Below, one piece after another: positions 46,821 through 58,939 of a DNA stretch of 64,000 bases (its first letter is position 1; each line of letters starts with the position of its first letter). The DNA comes from Amorphophallus konjac. Its lineage: Eukaryota > Streptophyta > Magnoliopsida > Alismatales > Araceae. The DNA lies in NCBI GenBank assembly GCA_022559845.1, contig CM040126.1, forward strand, positions 223,516,641-223,580,640, given 5' to 3'. The notes beneath the pieces are model-generated. The model ran no database searches. It was not told the origin of the DNA and saw only the letters and a list, made by a program, of their open reading frames with translations. Position numbers and translations under genes: made by a program.

Positions 46821-49800
46821 TGTCATGCCCTGAGCGCGGAAGGTACCCGGAGATGCGCGACGAGTTTATATCAATCATCTCAATCAGAGTAGTAGTGTAT
46901 TCGACACAAAGACGCGCAAATATAAAGATAACCCAATCCATTAGTTCCTTTAATAAGAATATGTATATTACAAACCCTTGCAAATACTAGACTCAATAAA
47001 ATAAAAATACAATGCTTGACTCAAGAAAAATAGAGAAAAGACAGGACTAATTGACGCTTGAGTAGCTCTAACTCTTTCACTCTTGACCATCCCCTTCAGA
47101 TTGAGTTCCCTCTTCGTCGGATTTACCTGAAAAGTAGGGAAACACTGAGTGAGCGAACGCTCAGTAGGAAATTATATCTCAAGAACTAGCAATGGGTTTA
47201 AGTAATTACATTTTCCCATGAATGCACTATAGCTATGCATGCTCGCAAAATGACAAGATAGCAAGAGAATATAACAATAAGACAGCAAGAAGAACTAGTC
47301 ATGAACTTTCAAGAACTTATATCAAAAGATATCAAGATATTCAAGCAAGTCGACTCATCATGTTATGTTGGAATTTGGCTATCATGGTTCAAGCACGCAA
47401 GTATGCAATTACCCTTTTTCGGGTCACGCAAGTCATGTAATATCAAGTCAAGTACAAGTACAAGATTTGTGGAATGTTCAATCAAGCTAGTCATGCACTT
47501 CGGTATAATGCCAATACCGTGATCAATCAACTCCCATGGGCACAAGTACTTTCGGGTGCTCCTCCCAGGACTAGATCGGGTACTATACGCGCAGGCATTA
47601 ATCATGTATTTTAACATCCACTTTTGTATATAGCCAATATGGAATTTCAAGAATAAAGCTTGTAGACATGTAGGATAGACTTTGAAAGAATAGAGTCCAA
47701 AAATATGACACTTGACATAGATAGGCGATAATAATGGTACAATCACGATTATCGATAAAACTAGGTGGAATTGGTTCTCTAACTTGGGTACCATGACAAA
47801 CAAGTATGGACATTCTTTATATAGAATTGAGGTCTACAAGAACATCAAGTTTAATATAGAATTGGGGTCTACAAGAACATCATAACAATGTTGTTATAGA
47901 ATTGGGGTTAACAAGAACATCATAACAATGTCATGCTTTACCCCGTTCATTAAGATAATTCTCATATCATACACATGGCATGACGTGACATGAGGGCCGG
48001 TATACCATGTTTCTATAGAGTGACATGGCAAAGATTGTGTAATGGGTTTTTATGGTACAACCAGCTCAGTCGGCCTTGAGGGAATCCAAGGCTCGAGGAG
48101 TCTTATGGAGGTCTCTATGACTAACTCGCTAGTCCAAAGGAACGGAATGTCCAATGGAGAGCTTGTATGTCACTGAGAGTTAAGGGGGTAACGTTAAAAC
48201 ATCATGAAACGTGGGACTATATTCACGGAGTGGAAATATAGGGCCAATATATATATACATAAGTATGAAACCCTCGGATAACAGAAACAGCGAAAAAATA
48301 GTTTTACAGGAAAATAACGACTTTAGTTAAGTCATTAATCACGTAATTAACGCCTTACATAAGGGCGTTTCTTGAGCTTTTGACGACTTGTGAGGCAGTC
48401 GTCCAAAATATATTTCAATTTTTACAAAATTTCAATATTTTAGAATTTTTAACCAAAACGCGCCCTGGACAGGGGCGTTACCTCTCAATTAGCGCCCTGG
48501 TCTGGGGCGTCAGTTCAGTAGGAGACGACCTAGACAAGGTCGTGAATTCAAGAATTTACCAATTTTCAGATAATAAAATTTTAGGAAAAAGGGTACATGA
48601 TCATGACAGGAAAAATAGCAGGATTTCACAGGTATACTCATGCAATATATTAGATTCATTGTTACATAGATATTAAATTTTAAACGTGGGTATTTATTAA
48701 TTACATGCAATTGACGACTTCTGGGCAGGGCGTCAAAACAATAATTAGCGCCCTAGTGTGGGTCGCTTCTTTAAATTAGCGCCCTTGTCAAGGGCATTTC
48801 TTTTTGAAATTACATAGAAACCATCTGAAACCACAATAAAACTACATGCATGCACGACCGATGATATTATTAAGATCTTAAGCTAGTTTGGGCTACGATC
48901 TTGAGAAAACCTACCTTATGGGTAATCTGGATGAAGTTATGTGAAGGTTTTGATAAGAACCGATGCTCTGTTCTAAACAGAGCCTCTTGAAGCAACTAGA
49001 ACAGCACCCAGAAGATGGTTGCTTCCGAACTTAATCAAACGGCAGCACACCGAAGAGGATGCAGTGATGATAAGAGTTTGCTGAGAAGAGGAAAAACTCT
49101 TCTTCTTTTACTGGTTGAAGAAGATGCAGTCGACAAGGATGATGCCGATGAGGAACCTTTAGTTCTTCAGCACGTTGGAAAACTCGACAGGGTAACCTAC
49201 AACAAAGATGAAGAACATTAATATTAATATTCTTCGTAACTATGACTGGAGGCAAGGGAAGAAGAACATCACATGTTCTTCACGTACGCAGCAGTAGAGC
49301 TTCGACCAAATAGATTTTAGGGTTTGATGGACAAGGATTATTTATAGGGTTTTGGGGAACCCTAATAGAGTTAGAGTTTGATTAAGGGTAGTATTGCCTT
49401 GATAGAGTCCTTTCTATATTCTACTAACTCGTACTAATCCATAAACTTTCCCTGGATAAAGTCGAACGAAACTCGAACTGAATTAACGCCTTTCTATAGG
49501 GCGTTACTTAAACTAACGCCTTTTTGAACGTCGTTTCTTTAGTGAAACGCGTCTAAGCAAAGGGTGTTACGTTTAATTGCCCTTTTATTTATTTTGATCG
49601 TTTGAGAATTGACGCCTTGTCCAGGGGGCGTCCCTTTTTCAATTCACTCCTTAGCTAGAGGCGTTTAATTTTAATTAGCACCTTGAATCAAGGCGTTATT
49701 CACATTTTTGGTTTTATTTATTTGTTCCTCTTGATTTTTCTTTTACTTACTTAAATCTTTTAGCCTATTTTGACTAATTAAGAATTTGTTTATTCTAATT

Positions 49801-49840
49801 TGATTTATTTAAAAATCTTTATTTTTCCAGGGTTGCTACA
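46821..49840 (-). repeat. LTR A of Tekay element 2 (3' LTR)
   Basis: 3020 bp, TGTCATGCCCTGAG...GGTTGCTACA. It carries GCGCC...GGGCG hairpin words (48349-48370, 48460-48479, 48491-48511, 48523-48544, 48747-48767, 48778-48798, 49487-49507, 49611-49633, 49677-49698). Confidence 0.93.
49338..49347 (-). promoter_or_regulatory. TATA box of LTR A
   Basis: Minus strand CTATAAATAAT, about 500 bp into the LTR. The same sequence lies in LTR B at 56954-56964. Confidence 0.65.
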
Positions 49841-49855
49841 CCCTCCCCCACATAA
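49841..49855 (-). other. Polypurine tract of Tekay element 2
   Basis: Minus strand TATGTGGGGGAGGG directly precedes LTR A. Confidence 0.82.
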
Positions 49856-49914
49856 AAGAATTTGGTCCCCAAATTCAATCGCATATACATGTGGAGAGTG
49901 TAGAGCCTATTACC

Positions 49915-52900
49915 TTAAAATAATTCTGGGAATCGTTTCCTCATGGATTTCTCGGTCTCCCATGTGGCTTCATGATCGGAACTCTTACTCCATTATACCT
50001 TTAGCATGGGAATAACCTTATTCCTTAGGGTACGTACTTCACGATCTAGTACCTTCATGGGCTTCTGCTCATATGTGAGATCCTTTTGGATCACTAAGTC
50101 TCCATGATCAATAATATGCGATGGATCGTGCACATACTTCTTCAACATAGATATGTGGAATACATTATGCACTTCAGACAATTGAGGAGGCAATGCGATG
50201 CGATAAGCAACCTCGCCAACTCTTTCCAATATCTCAAAAGGTCCGATGAACCTTGGTGTAAGCTTGCCCTTAACACCAAATCTCCGTATGCCACGTCCCG
50301 GCGATATCTTGAGAAATACGTGATCTCTGATTTGGAACTCAAGATCTCTCCTTCTCGTGTCGGCATAAGCCTTTTGCCTAGACTGAGCAACTTGCAGTCT
50401 TTCTCGAATCAATTGTATTCTTTCAGTGGTAACCCTTACCATGTCTGGACCTAGCAGTTGTTTCTCTCCAACTTCATCCCAGCATAAGGGTGATCGACAA
50501 CTTCTTCCGTATAAAGCTTCGAAAGGTGCCATTTGTATACTTGCCTGGTAGCTATTATTGTATGCAAATTCCACCAACGGCAAGTGATCATGCCAGCTTC
50601 CATCGAAATCAATGATGCAAGCTCTGAGCATATCTTCAACCACCTGATTAGTTCTCTCAGTCTGACCATCCGTTTGAGGATGAAAAGCTGTACTAAAGTT
50701 AAGCCTTGTTCCCAACGAATGTTGTAGTCCCTTCCAAAAATGAGAAGTAAAACGGGGATCTCTGTCAGACACGATTGAAACAGGAATACCATGTAATCTG
50801 ACTATTTCCTTGATGTATAATGCAGCCAAAACATCAACTGACCATCGGCTCTTTATTGGCAAGAAATGCGCCGATTTAGTCAATCGGTCAATAATAACCC
50901 ATATTCCATCATGTCCTCCTTTTGATTTAGATAAACCCATAATGAAATCCATACTAATATTCTCCCACTTCCATTTGGGAATATCTAGAGGATGTAATTT
51001 TCCAGCAGGCTTTTGGTGTTCCGCCTTGACCTGTTGGCAAGTGAGACAGCGTGATACATAGTCTGCTATTTCCCTTTTCATGTTGGGCCACCAAAAATTC
51101 CTCTTCACATCTTGGTACATTTTGGTTGATCCTGGATGAATCGTGTACCTTGATCTATGAGCTTCATCTAAGATCTTCTTCTTTAACTCGGGACAATCCG
51201 GTATGCAAGTTCTATTCCTGAACATTAATCTTCCTTCACAAGTTATTTGGAAATTAGATTGTCCTTCCAGTTTGCCTTTGATCTCTACTAATATTGGGTC
51301 ATTATCTTGAAGCGCTCGTATTTCAGATAATAGGTCTGGATGAATGCTTATATGAGATAATGTGACACATTGAAAGTCTGTGTCCATGCTTATATTGAGT
51401 TCAGAGAATTGCTCCAGCAATTTCCATTCTTGAATCATACAATTGGCTAACAGTGCTCTCGGCTTTCGACTAAGGGCATCTACTACATGGTTACCCTTTC
51501 TGGGATGATATTGTATATTGAAGTCGAAGTCCTTGAGATATTCTAGCCAACGTCTTTGCCTCATATTTAGTTCCTTTTGTGAAAAGAGAAACTTGAGACT
51601 CTTGTGATCATAGTATACAGTAAACTGTACTCCATAAAGATAATGTCTCCATATTTTGAGTGCAAATACCACTGCGGCCAATTCTAAGTCATGGACGGGG
51701 TAGTTCTCTTCATGCTTCTTCAATTGACGAGAAGAATAAGCTATAACCTTTCCTTGTTGCATTAAGACACATCCGAGGCCAATGCCAGAAGCATCAGAGT
51801 ATACCTCGAATTGCTCTCCTTCCATTGGTAACGCTAAGACCGGAGCTGTAGTTAGATGATCTTTGAGAGTTTGGAAGCTTCTTTCACATTCCTCACTCCA
51901 TTCATAGCGGATCTCTTTGCGAGTTAGCCTAGTGAGTGGTCCGGTTATCTTGGAGAAATCCTTGATGAATCACAGATAGTAGCCCGCAAGACCTAAGAAA
52001 CTTCGGATCTCGCTAGCATTGGTCGGTCTTTCCCAATTTCTTACAGCTTCCACTTTTGATGGATCTACAGACAAGCCATCTTTTGATATAACATGTCCGA
52101 GAAAAGTCACTTCTTCGAGCCAGAACTTACACTTACTGAGCTTTGCATATAATTGGTTTGTCCTCAATGTTTGTAATGAAATCCTTAAATGCTCCTCGTG
52201 CTCTTCCTTAGTCTTGGAATATATTAATATATCATCAATAAAAACCACCACGAATTGATCCAAATAAGGCCTGAATATACTATTCATTAACTGCATAAAG
52301 GCAGCAGGGGCATTTGTTAGTCCGAAAGGCATAACAACAAATTCATAATGGCCATACCTGCTTCTGAATGCGGTCTTAGGAATATCATCGTCCTTGATTC
52401 TTAGTTGGTGATATCCTGACCTGAGATCAATTTTGGAAAAATACTTGGATCCTGAAATTTGATCAAATAATTCATCGATTCTCGGCAATGGATACTTGTT
52501 CTTGATAGTGAGATGATTCAACTGTCGATAGTCAATACATAACCTCATGGATCCATCCTTCTTCTTCACAAATAGTACAGGCGCTCCCCACGTGGAAGTA
52601 CTGGGTCTAATGAATCCTTTCTTAAGAAGTTCCATCAATTACTCCTTTAACTCCTTGAGTTCGACAGGGGACATCCTATAAGGTGCCTTAGAAACTGGAC
52701 CAGCACCAAGGACTAAGTCGATGGTCAAGGCCACTTCTCTTTGTGGGGGTAATCCAGGCAAATCTTCTGGAAACACATCCGGAAATTCTTGCACAACTGG
52801 GATATCTTCTATCTTAGTTTCCTTAGCCTCCTTAATCGTGACAAATGCAAGGAAAGATACACATCCTTTCCTAATTAGCTTGCTTGCTCGGAGAGCCGAA

Positions 52901-54264
52901 ATAAAAGGGGATTTGCTCCGAGTCTTAGGGCTAGAATAGACTAGTTCTGGAAAGTCCTTGAAAGTAACCTTGCTATTGCGGCAATCGACTGTTGCCTGGT
53001 ATTTGGATAACCAATCCGCTCCCAGTATGACATCATACTCCTTTAGATCTAAACATATGAGATCGATAGGAAGATTTCTTCCTTTTACCAAGACTTCACA
53101 GTTTTGATAATGGTGAGTAATATCGGTTTCGTTACCAAGAGGAGTAGACAAAACTAATTTTATCCATTCCGGTTCTAAGGGTAATGGATCAGCAAACTTT
53201 TTGGAAATAATTGAATGTAAAGCACCCATATCAAATAAGACATATGCAGACTTGGAACAAACTTTCAATGTACCTTCTACTAGTCCGCCTTCTTCTTCTT
53301 CGGTCTCCTTAATTACGTGAAGACGAGCGTTCTTGGTTACCGGGCGCTTTCCGTCACCGGCTTGATCATTAAGTAATGGGCAATCGGGAATCCGATGCTC
53401 ACGGCTCCCACAACGGAGACATGCTCCAAGTTTCCTCCAGCACTCTTCGGCTTTGTGACCAGCCTTGTCACAATGCTTGCAAACTGTATTTGAAGGGGTA
53501 GTGGTGATAGAGAAGGGCTTGGTCTTCTTGGACTTCTGATCTTGTGAAGAAGTACCTCCATTACTAGGCCTCTTCTTGAAGTTGGGTTTAAAGGGACCCG
53601 AACCTGTGACTTGTTCTTTCTTATCCTTCCCACGGATTCTATCTGATAGCTCCGTGGCATCTTCTAACAATTGAGCTCAGCGTACTATCTCTGAGTAGAC
53701 CTGAATTTCCATTGGCGCCAGCTGGGTAATATATTGGGGCCTGAGCCCATTAAGGAAACTCCTAGCTTTCATCTTCTCGGTGCTAACTAAGTGCTTAGCA
53801 TACCGAGACAATCTAGAGAATTGTGCCTCGTACTCCGTCACCGATAATGACCGTTGCTTGAGTGCGGCAAATTCGGTAGCTTTCTTTTCTTGGACTCGGT
53901 CTGAAAAATATTTATTGTTGAAATGTTCAACAAATTCTTCCCAAGTAATTTGGTCTTGATTTATAGTAGCTTCGACTGACTCCCACCAGCATCGGGCATC
54001 CCTTTCTAGTTGGAAAGTAGCTAATAAGACTTTATCTTGATCCGTGCACTGTATAACACAGAATATACGCTCCGTCTCCCTGATCCAGTGCTCTGTGTCA
54101 TCCGGATCAGTAGAACCCATGAATTTGGGAGGGTTCATATTCTTGAAGACTTGGTGGAGACTTCCGGCTCGTTGTGCACCTCCCTGTGCTACTTGTTGCA
54201 ACACTTGGGTCATGCCTTGGAGTGTACGCTGCATGTTGTGCCACAGAGCACGTTCGGCAGCCAT
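49915..54264 (-). pseudogene. Gag-pol of Tekay element 2: one frame, four nonsense codons
   Basis: A single reading frame of 1450 codons with no frameshift. Order: gag (NPPKFMGSTDPDDTEHW; knuckles CKHCDKAGHKAEEC and CLRCGSREHRIPDC), protease region, reverse transcriptase ([10 protein letters not shown] near 52.23 kb), RNase H (YSDASGIGLG near 51.8 kb), integrase (HHCC finger near 51.1 kb; IIDRLTKSAHF; VSDRDPRF) and a chromodomain ending RKRFPELF. Stops interrupt at 53677-53679 (TGA), 52639-52641 (TAA), 51970-51972 (TGA) and 49993-49995 (TAA), all reachable from CGA or CAA by C to T. The protease site reads DMGALHS instead of DTGAxHS, also a C-to-T change. The fourth stop is CAA in the remnant at 57610, which shows the direction of change. 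Confidence 0.94.
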
Positions 54265-54419
54265 TATCCTACAATTACAATAGCTATATCAGTGTGCAAT
54301 TTTGTTAAGGGCTCTTAAATTTTCCATGTTAACTCAACCCTTGGTTCTACCCAATCTCACTGGTTAATGGTTTAAACCTATCCTTGGACTTGAGTTTTCC
54401 TAGGAATTGAACACCCTAG

Positions 54420-54431
54420 GCTCTGATACCA
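54420..54431 (-). other. Primer binding site of Tekay element 2
   Basis: Minus strand TGGTATCAGAGC next to LTR B (start 54439). Confidence 0.92.
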
Positions 54432-54438
54432 CAAAAAC

Positions 54439-57400
54439 TGTCACGCCCCGAGCGCGGAAGGTATCCGAAGATGCACGACGAGTTTATATCAATCATGTCA
54501 ATCAGAGTAGTAATGTATTCGACACAAAGACAGAGTGCGCAAATATAAAGATAACCCAATCCATTAATTCCTTTAATAAGAATATGTCTATTACAAACTC
54601 TTGCAAATACTAGACTCAATAAAATAAAAATACAACGCTTGACTCAAGAAAAATAGAGAAAAGACAGGACTAATTACGCTTGAGTAGCTCTAACTCTTTC
54701 ACTCTTGACCATCCCCTTCAGATTGAGTTCCCTCATCGTCGGACTTACCTGAAAAGTAGGGAAACACTGAGTGAGCGAACGCTCAGTAGGAAATTATATC
54801 TCAAGAACTAGCAATGGGTTTAAGTAATTACATTTTTCCATGAATGCACTATAGCTATGCATGCTCACAAAACGACAAGATAGCAAGAGAATATAACAAT
54901 AAGATAGCAAGAAGAACTAGTCATGAACTTTCAAGACCTTATATCAAAAGATATCAAGATATTCAAGCAAGTAGACTCATCATGTTATGTTGGAATTTGG
55001 CTATCATGGTTCAAGCACGCAAGTATGCAATTACCCTTTTTCGGGTCACGCAATGCATGTAATATCAAGTCAAGTATAAGTACAAGATTTGTGAAATGTT
55101 CAATCAAGCTAGTCATGCACTTCGGTATAATGCCAATACCGTGATCAATCAACTCCCATGGGCACAAGTACTTTCGGGCGCTCCTCCCAAGACCAGATCG
55201 GGCCCTATACGCGCAGGCATTAATCATGTATTTTAACATCCACTTTTGTATATAGCCAATATGGAATTTCAAGGATAAAGCTTGTAGACATGTAGGATAG
55301 ACTTTGAAAGAATAGAGTCCAAAAATATGACACTTGACATAGATAGGCGATAATAACGGTGCAATCACGATTATCGATAAAACTAGGTGGAATTGGTTCT
55401 ATAACTTGGGTACCATGACAAACAAGTATGGACATTCTTTATATACAATTGAGGTCCACAAGAACATCAAGTTTAATATAGAATTGGGGTCTACAAGAAT
55501 ATCATAACAATGTTGTTATAGAATTGGGGTTTACAAGAACATCATAACAATGTCATGCTTTACCCCGTTCATTAAGATAATTCTCATATCATACACATGG
55601 CATGACATGAGGGCCGGTATACCATGTTTCTATAGAGTGACATGGCAAAGAATGTGTAATGGGTTTTTATGGTACATCCAGCTCAGTCGGCCTTGAGGGA
55701 ATCCAAGGCTCGAGGTGTCTTACGGAGGTCTCTATGACTAACTCGCTAGTCCAAAGGAACGGAATGTCCAATGGAGAGCTTGTATGTCACTGAGAGTTAA
55801 GGGGGTAACGTTAAAACATCATGAAACGTGGGACTATATTCACGGAGTGGAAATATAGTGCCAATATATATATACATAAGTATGAAACCCTCGGATAACA
55901 GAAACAGTGAAAAAATAGTTTTACAGGAAAATAACGACTTTAGTTAAGTCATTAATCACGTAATTAATGCCTTACATAAGGGCGTTTCTTGAGCTTTTGA
56001 CGACTCGTGAGGTAGTCGTCCAAAATATATTTCAATTTTTACAGAATTTCAATATTTCAGAATTTTTAACCAAAACGCGCCCTGGACAGGGGCGTTACCT
56101 CTCAATTAGCGCCCTGGTCTGGGGCGTCAGTTCAGTAGGAGACGACCTAGACAAGGTCGTGAATTCAAGAATTTACCAATTTTCAGATAATAAAATTTCA
56201 GGAAAAAAGGTACATGATCATGACAGGAAAAATAGTAGGATTTCACAGGTATACTCATGCAATATATTAGATTCATTGTTACATAGATATTAAATTTTAA
56301 ACGTGGGTATTTATTAATTACATTCAATTGACGACTTCTGGGCAGGGCGTCAAAACAATAATTAGCGCCCTAGTGTGGGTCGCTTCTTTAAATTAGCGCC
56401 CTTGTCAAGGGCGTTTCTTTTTGAAATTACATAGAAATCATCTGAGACCACAATAAAACTACATGCATGCACGACCGATGATATTATTAAGATCTTAAGC
56501 TAGTTTGGGCTACGATCTTGAGAAAACCTACCTGATGGGTAATCTGGATGAAGTTATGTGAATGTTTTGATAAGAACCGATGCTCTGTTCTAAACAGAGC
56601 CTCCTAAAGCAACTAGAACAGCACCGAGAAGATGGTTGCTTCCGAACATAATCAAACGGCAGCACACCAAAGAGGATGCAGTGACGATAAGAGTTTGCTG
56701 AGAAAGGGAAAAACTCTTCTTCTTTTACTGGTTGAAGAAGATGCAGTCGACAAGGATGATGCCGATGAGGAACCTTTAGTTCTTCAGCACGTTGGAAAAC
56801 TCGACAGGGTAACCTACAACAAAGATGAAGAACATTAATATTAATATTCTTCGTAACTATGACTGGAGGCAAGGGAAGAAGAACATCACCTGTTCTTCAC
56901 GTACGCAGCAGTAGAGCTTCGACCAAATAGATTTTAGGGTTTGATGGACAAGGATTATTTATAGGGTTTTGGGGAACCCTAATAGAGTTAGAGTTTGATT
57001 AAGGGTAGTATTGCCTTGATAGAGTCCTTTCTATATTCTACTAACTCGTACTAATCCATAAACTTTCCCTGGATAGAGTCGAACGAAACTCGAACTGAAT
57101 TAATGCCTTTCTATATGGCATTACTTAAATTAACGCCTTTTTGAACGTCGTTTCTTTAGTGAAACGCGTCTAAGCAAAGGGTGTTACGTTTAATTGCTCT
57201 TTTATTTATTTTGGTCGTTTGAGAATTGACGCCTTGTCCAGGGGGCGTCCCTTTTTCAATTCACGCCTTAGCCAGAGGCGTTTAATTTTAATTAGCGCCT
57301 TGAATCAAGGAGTTATTCACATTTTTTGGTTTTATTTATTTGTTCCTCTTGATTTTTCTTTTACTTGCTTAAATCTTTTAGCCTATTTTGACTAATTAAG

Positions 57401-57458
57401 AATTTGTTTATTCTAATTTGATTTATTTAAAAATCTTTATTTTTCCAGGGTTGCTACA
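54439..57458 (-). repeat. LTR B of Tekay element 2
   Basis: 3020 bp, nearly identical to LTR A, with scattered transitions and a 5-bp indel near 55603. It serves as 5' LTR for the gag-pol copy and as 3' LTR for the deleted copy to its right. Confidence 0.93.
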
Positions 57459-57705
57459 CCCTCCCCCACATAAAAGAATTTGGTCCCCAAATTCAATCGC
57501 ATATACATGTGAGAGTGTAGAGCCTATTACCTTAAAATAATTCTGGGAATCGTTTCCTCATGGATTCCTCGGTCTCCCATGTGGCTTCATGATCGGAACT
57601 CTTACTCCATTGTACCTTTAGCATGGGAATAACCTTATTCCTTAGGGTACGTACTTCACGATCTAGTATCTTCATGGGCTTCTGCTCATATGTGAGATCA
57701 AAAAC
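57459..57705 (-). pseudogene. Internal remnant: polypurine tract and 3' end of chromodomain
   Basis: It matches 49841-50082 of the gag-pol copy and then jumps at TGTGAGATC to AAAAAC, which belongs next to the 5' LTR. Thus everything from mid-chromodomain to the LTR edge is deleted. It keeps CAA at 57610-57612 where the main copy has a stop. Confidence 0.9.
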
Positions 57706-58939
57706 TGTCACGCCCCGAGCGCGGAAGGTACCCGGAGATGCGCGACGAGTTTATCTCAATCATGTCAATCAGGGTAGTAGTGTATTCGACACAAAGACAG
57801 AGTGCACAAATATAAAGATAACCCAATCCATTAATTCCTTTAATAAGAATATATCTATTACAAACCCTTGCAAATACTAGACTCAATAAAATAAAAATAC
57901 AATGCTTGACTCAAGAAAAATAGAGAAAAGATAGGACTAATTGACGCTTGAGTAGCTCTAACTCTTTCACTCTTGACCATCCCCTTCAGATTGAGTTCCC
58001 TCATCGTCGGACTTACCTGAAAAGTAGGGAAACACTGAGTGAGCGAACGCTCAGTAGGAAATTATATCTCAAGAACTAGCAATGGGTTTAAGTAATTACA
58101 TTTTTCCATGAATGCACTATAGCTATGCATGCTCGCAAAACGACAAGATAGCAAGAGAATATAACAATAAGATAGCAAGAAGAACTAGTCATGAACTTTC
58201 AAGAACTTATATCAAAAGATATCAAGATATTCAAGCAAGTAGACTCATCATGTTATGTTGGAATTTGGCTATCATGGTTCAAGCACGCAAGTATGCAATT
58301 ACCCTTTTTCGGGTCACGCAAGTCATGTAATATCAAGTCAAGTACAAGTACAAGATTTGTGGAATGTTCAATCAAGCTAGTCATGCACTTCGGTATAATG
58401 CCAATACCGTGATCAATCAACTCCCATGGGCACAAGTACTTTCGGGTGCTCCTCCCAGGACCAGATCGGGCCATATATGCGTGGGCATTAATCATGTATT
58501 TTAACATCCACTTTTGTATATAGCCAATATGGAATTTCAAGGATAAAGCTTGTAGACATGTAAGATAGACTTTGAAAGAATAGAGTCCAAAAATATGACA
58601 CTTGACATAGATAGGCGATAATAACGGTACAATCACGATTATCGATAAAACTAGGTGGAATTGGTTCCCTAACTTGGGTACCATGACAAACAAGTATGAA
58701 CATTCTTTATATAGAATTGAGGTCCACAAGAACATCAATTAATATAGAATTGGGGTCTACAAGAACATCATAACAATGTTGTTATAGAATTGGGGTTTAC
58801 AAGAACATCATAACAATGTCATGCTTTACCCCGTTCATTAAGATAATTCTCATATCATACACATGGCATGACATGAGAGCCGGTATACCATGTTTCTATA
58901 GAGTGACATGGCAAAGATTGTGTAATGGGTTTTTATGGT
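57706..58939 (-). repeat. LTR C of Tekay element 2, truncated
   Basis: It starts TGTCACGCCCCGAG at 57706 and is interrupted after TTTTTATGGT at 58939. At several sites (for example ACCCGGAGATGCGCGACG near 57731) it shares bases with LTR A against LTR B. Confidence 0.92.

Larger units (their letters stand above)
46821..58939 (-). mobile_element. Tekay/Del-type chromovirus 2 with three LTRs
   Basis: The array is LTR A (46821-49840), gag-pol (49915-54264), LTR B (54439-57458), a 247-bp internal remnant (57459-57705) and LTR C (57706-58939, cut by a Tat-like LTR). Shared LTRs and the remnant point to recombination between tandem copies. Confidence 0.93.

Noticed and set aside
47222..47803. Conserved small frames repeated at 47.2, 54.9 and 58.1 kb
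   Set aside because: They recur because the LTR is present three times. Both strands are open over the same short stretch, and no domain or start context is convincing.
49915..54264. Endogenous pararetrovirus as source of the reverse transcriptase
   Set aside because: LTRs, a polypurine tract, integrase and a chromodomain identify a Ty3/gypsy chromovirus. No movement or coat-protein region is seen.
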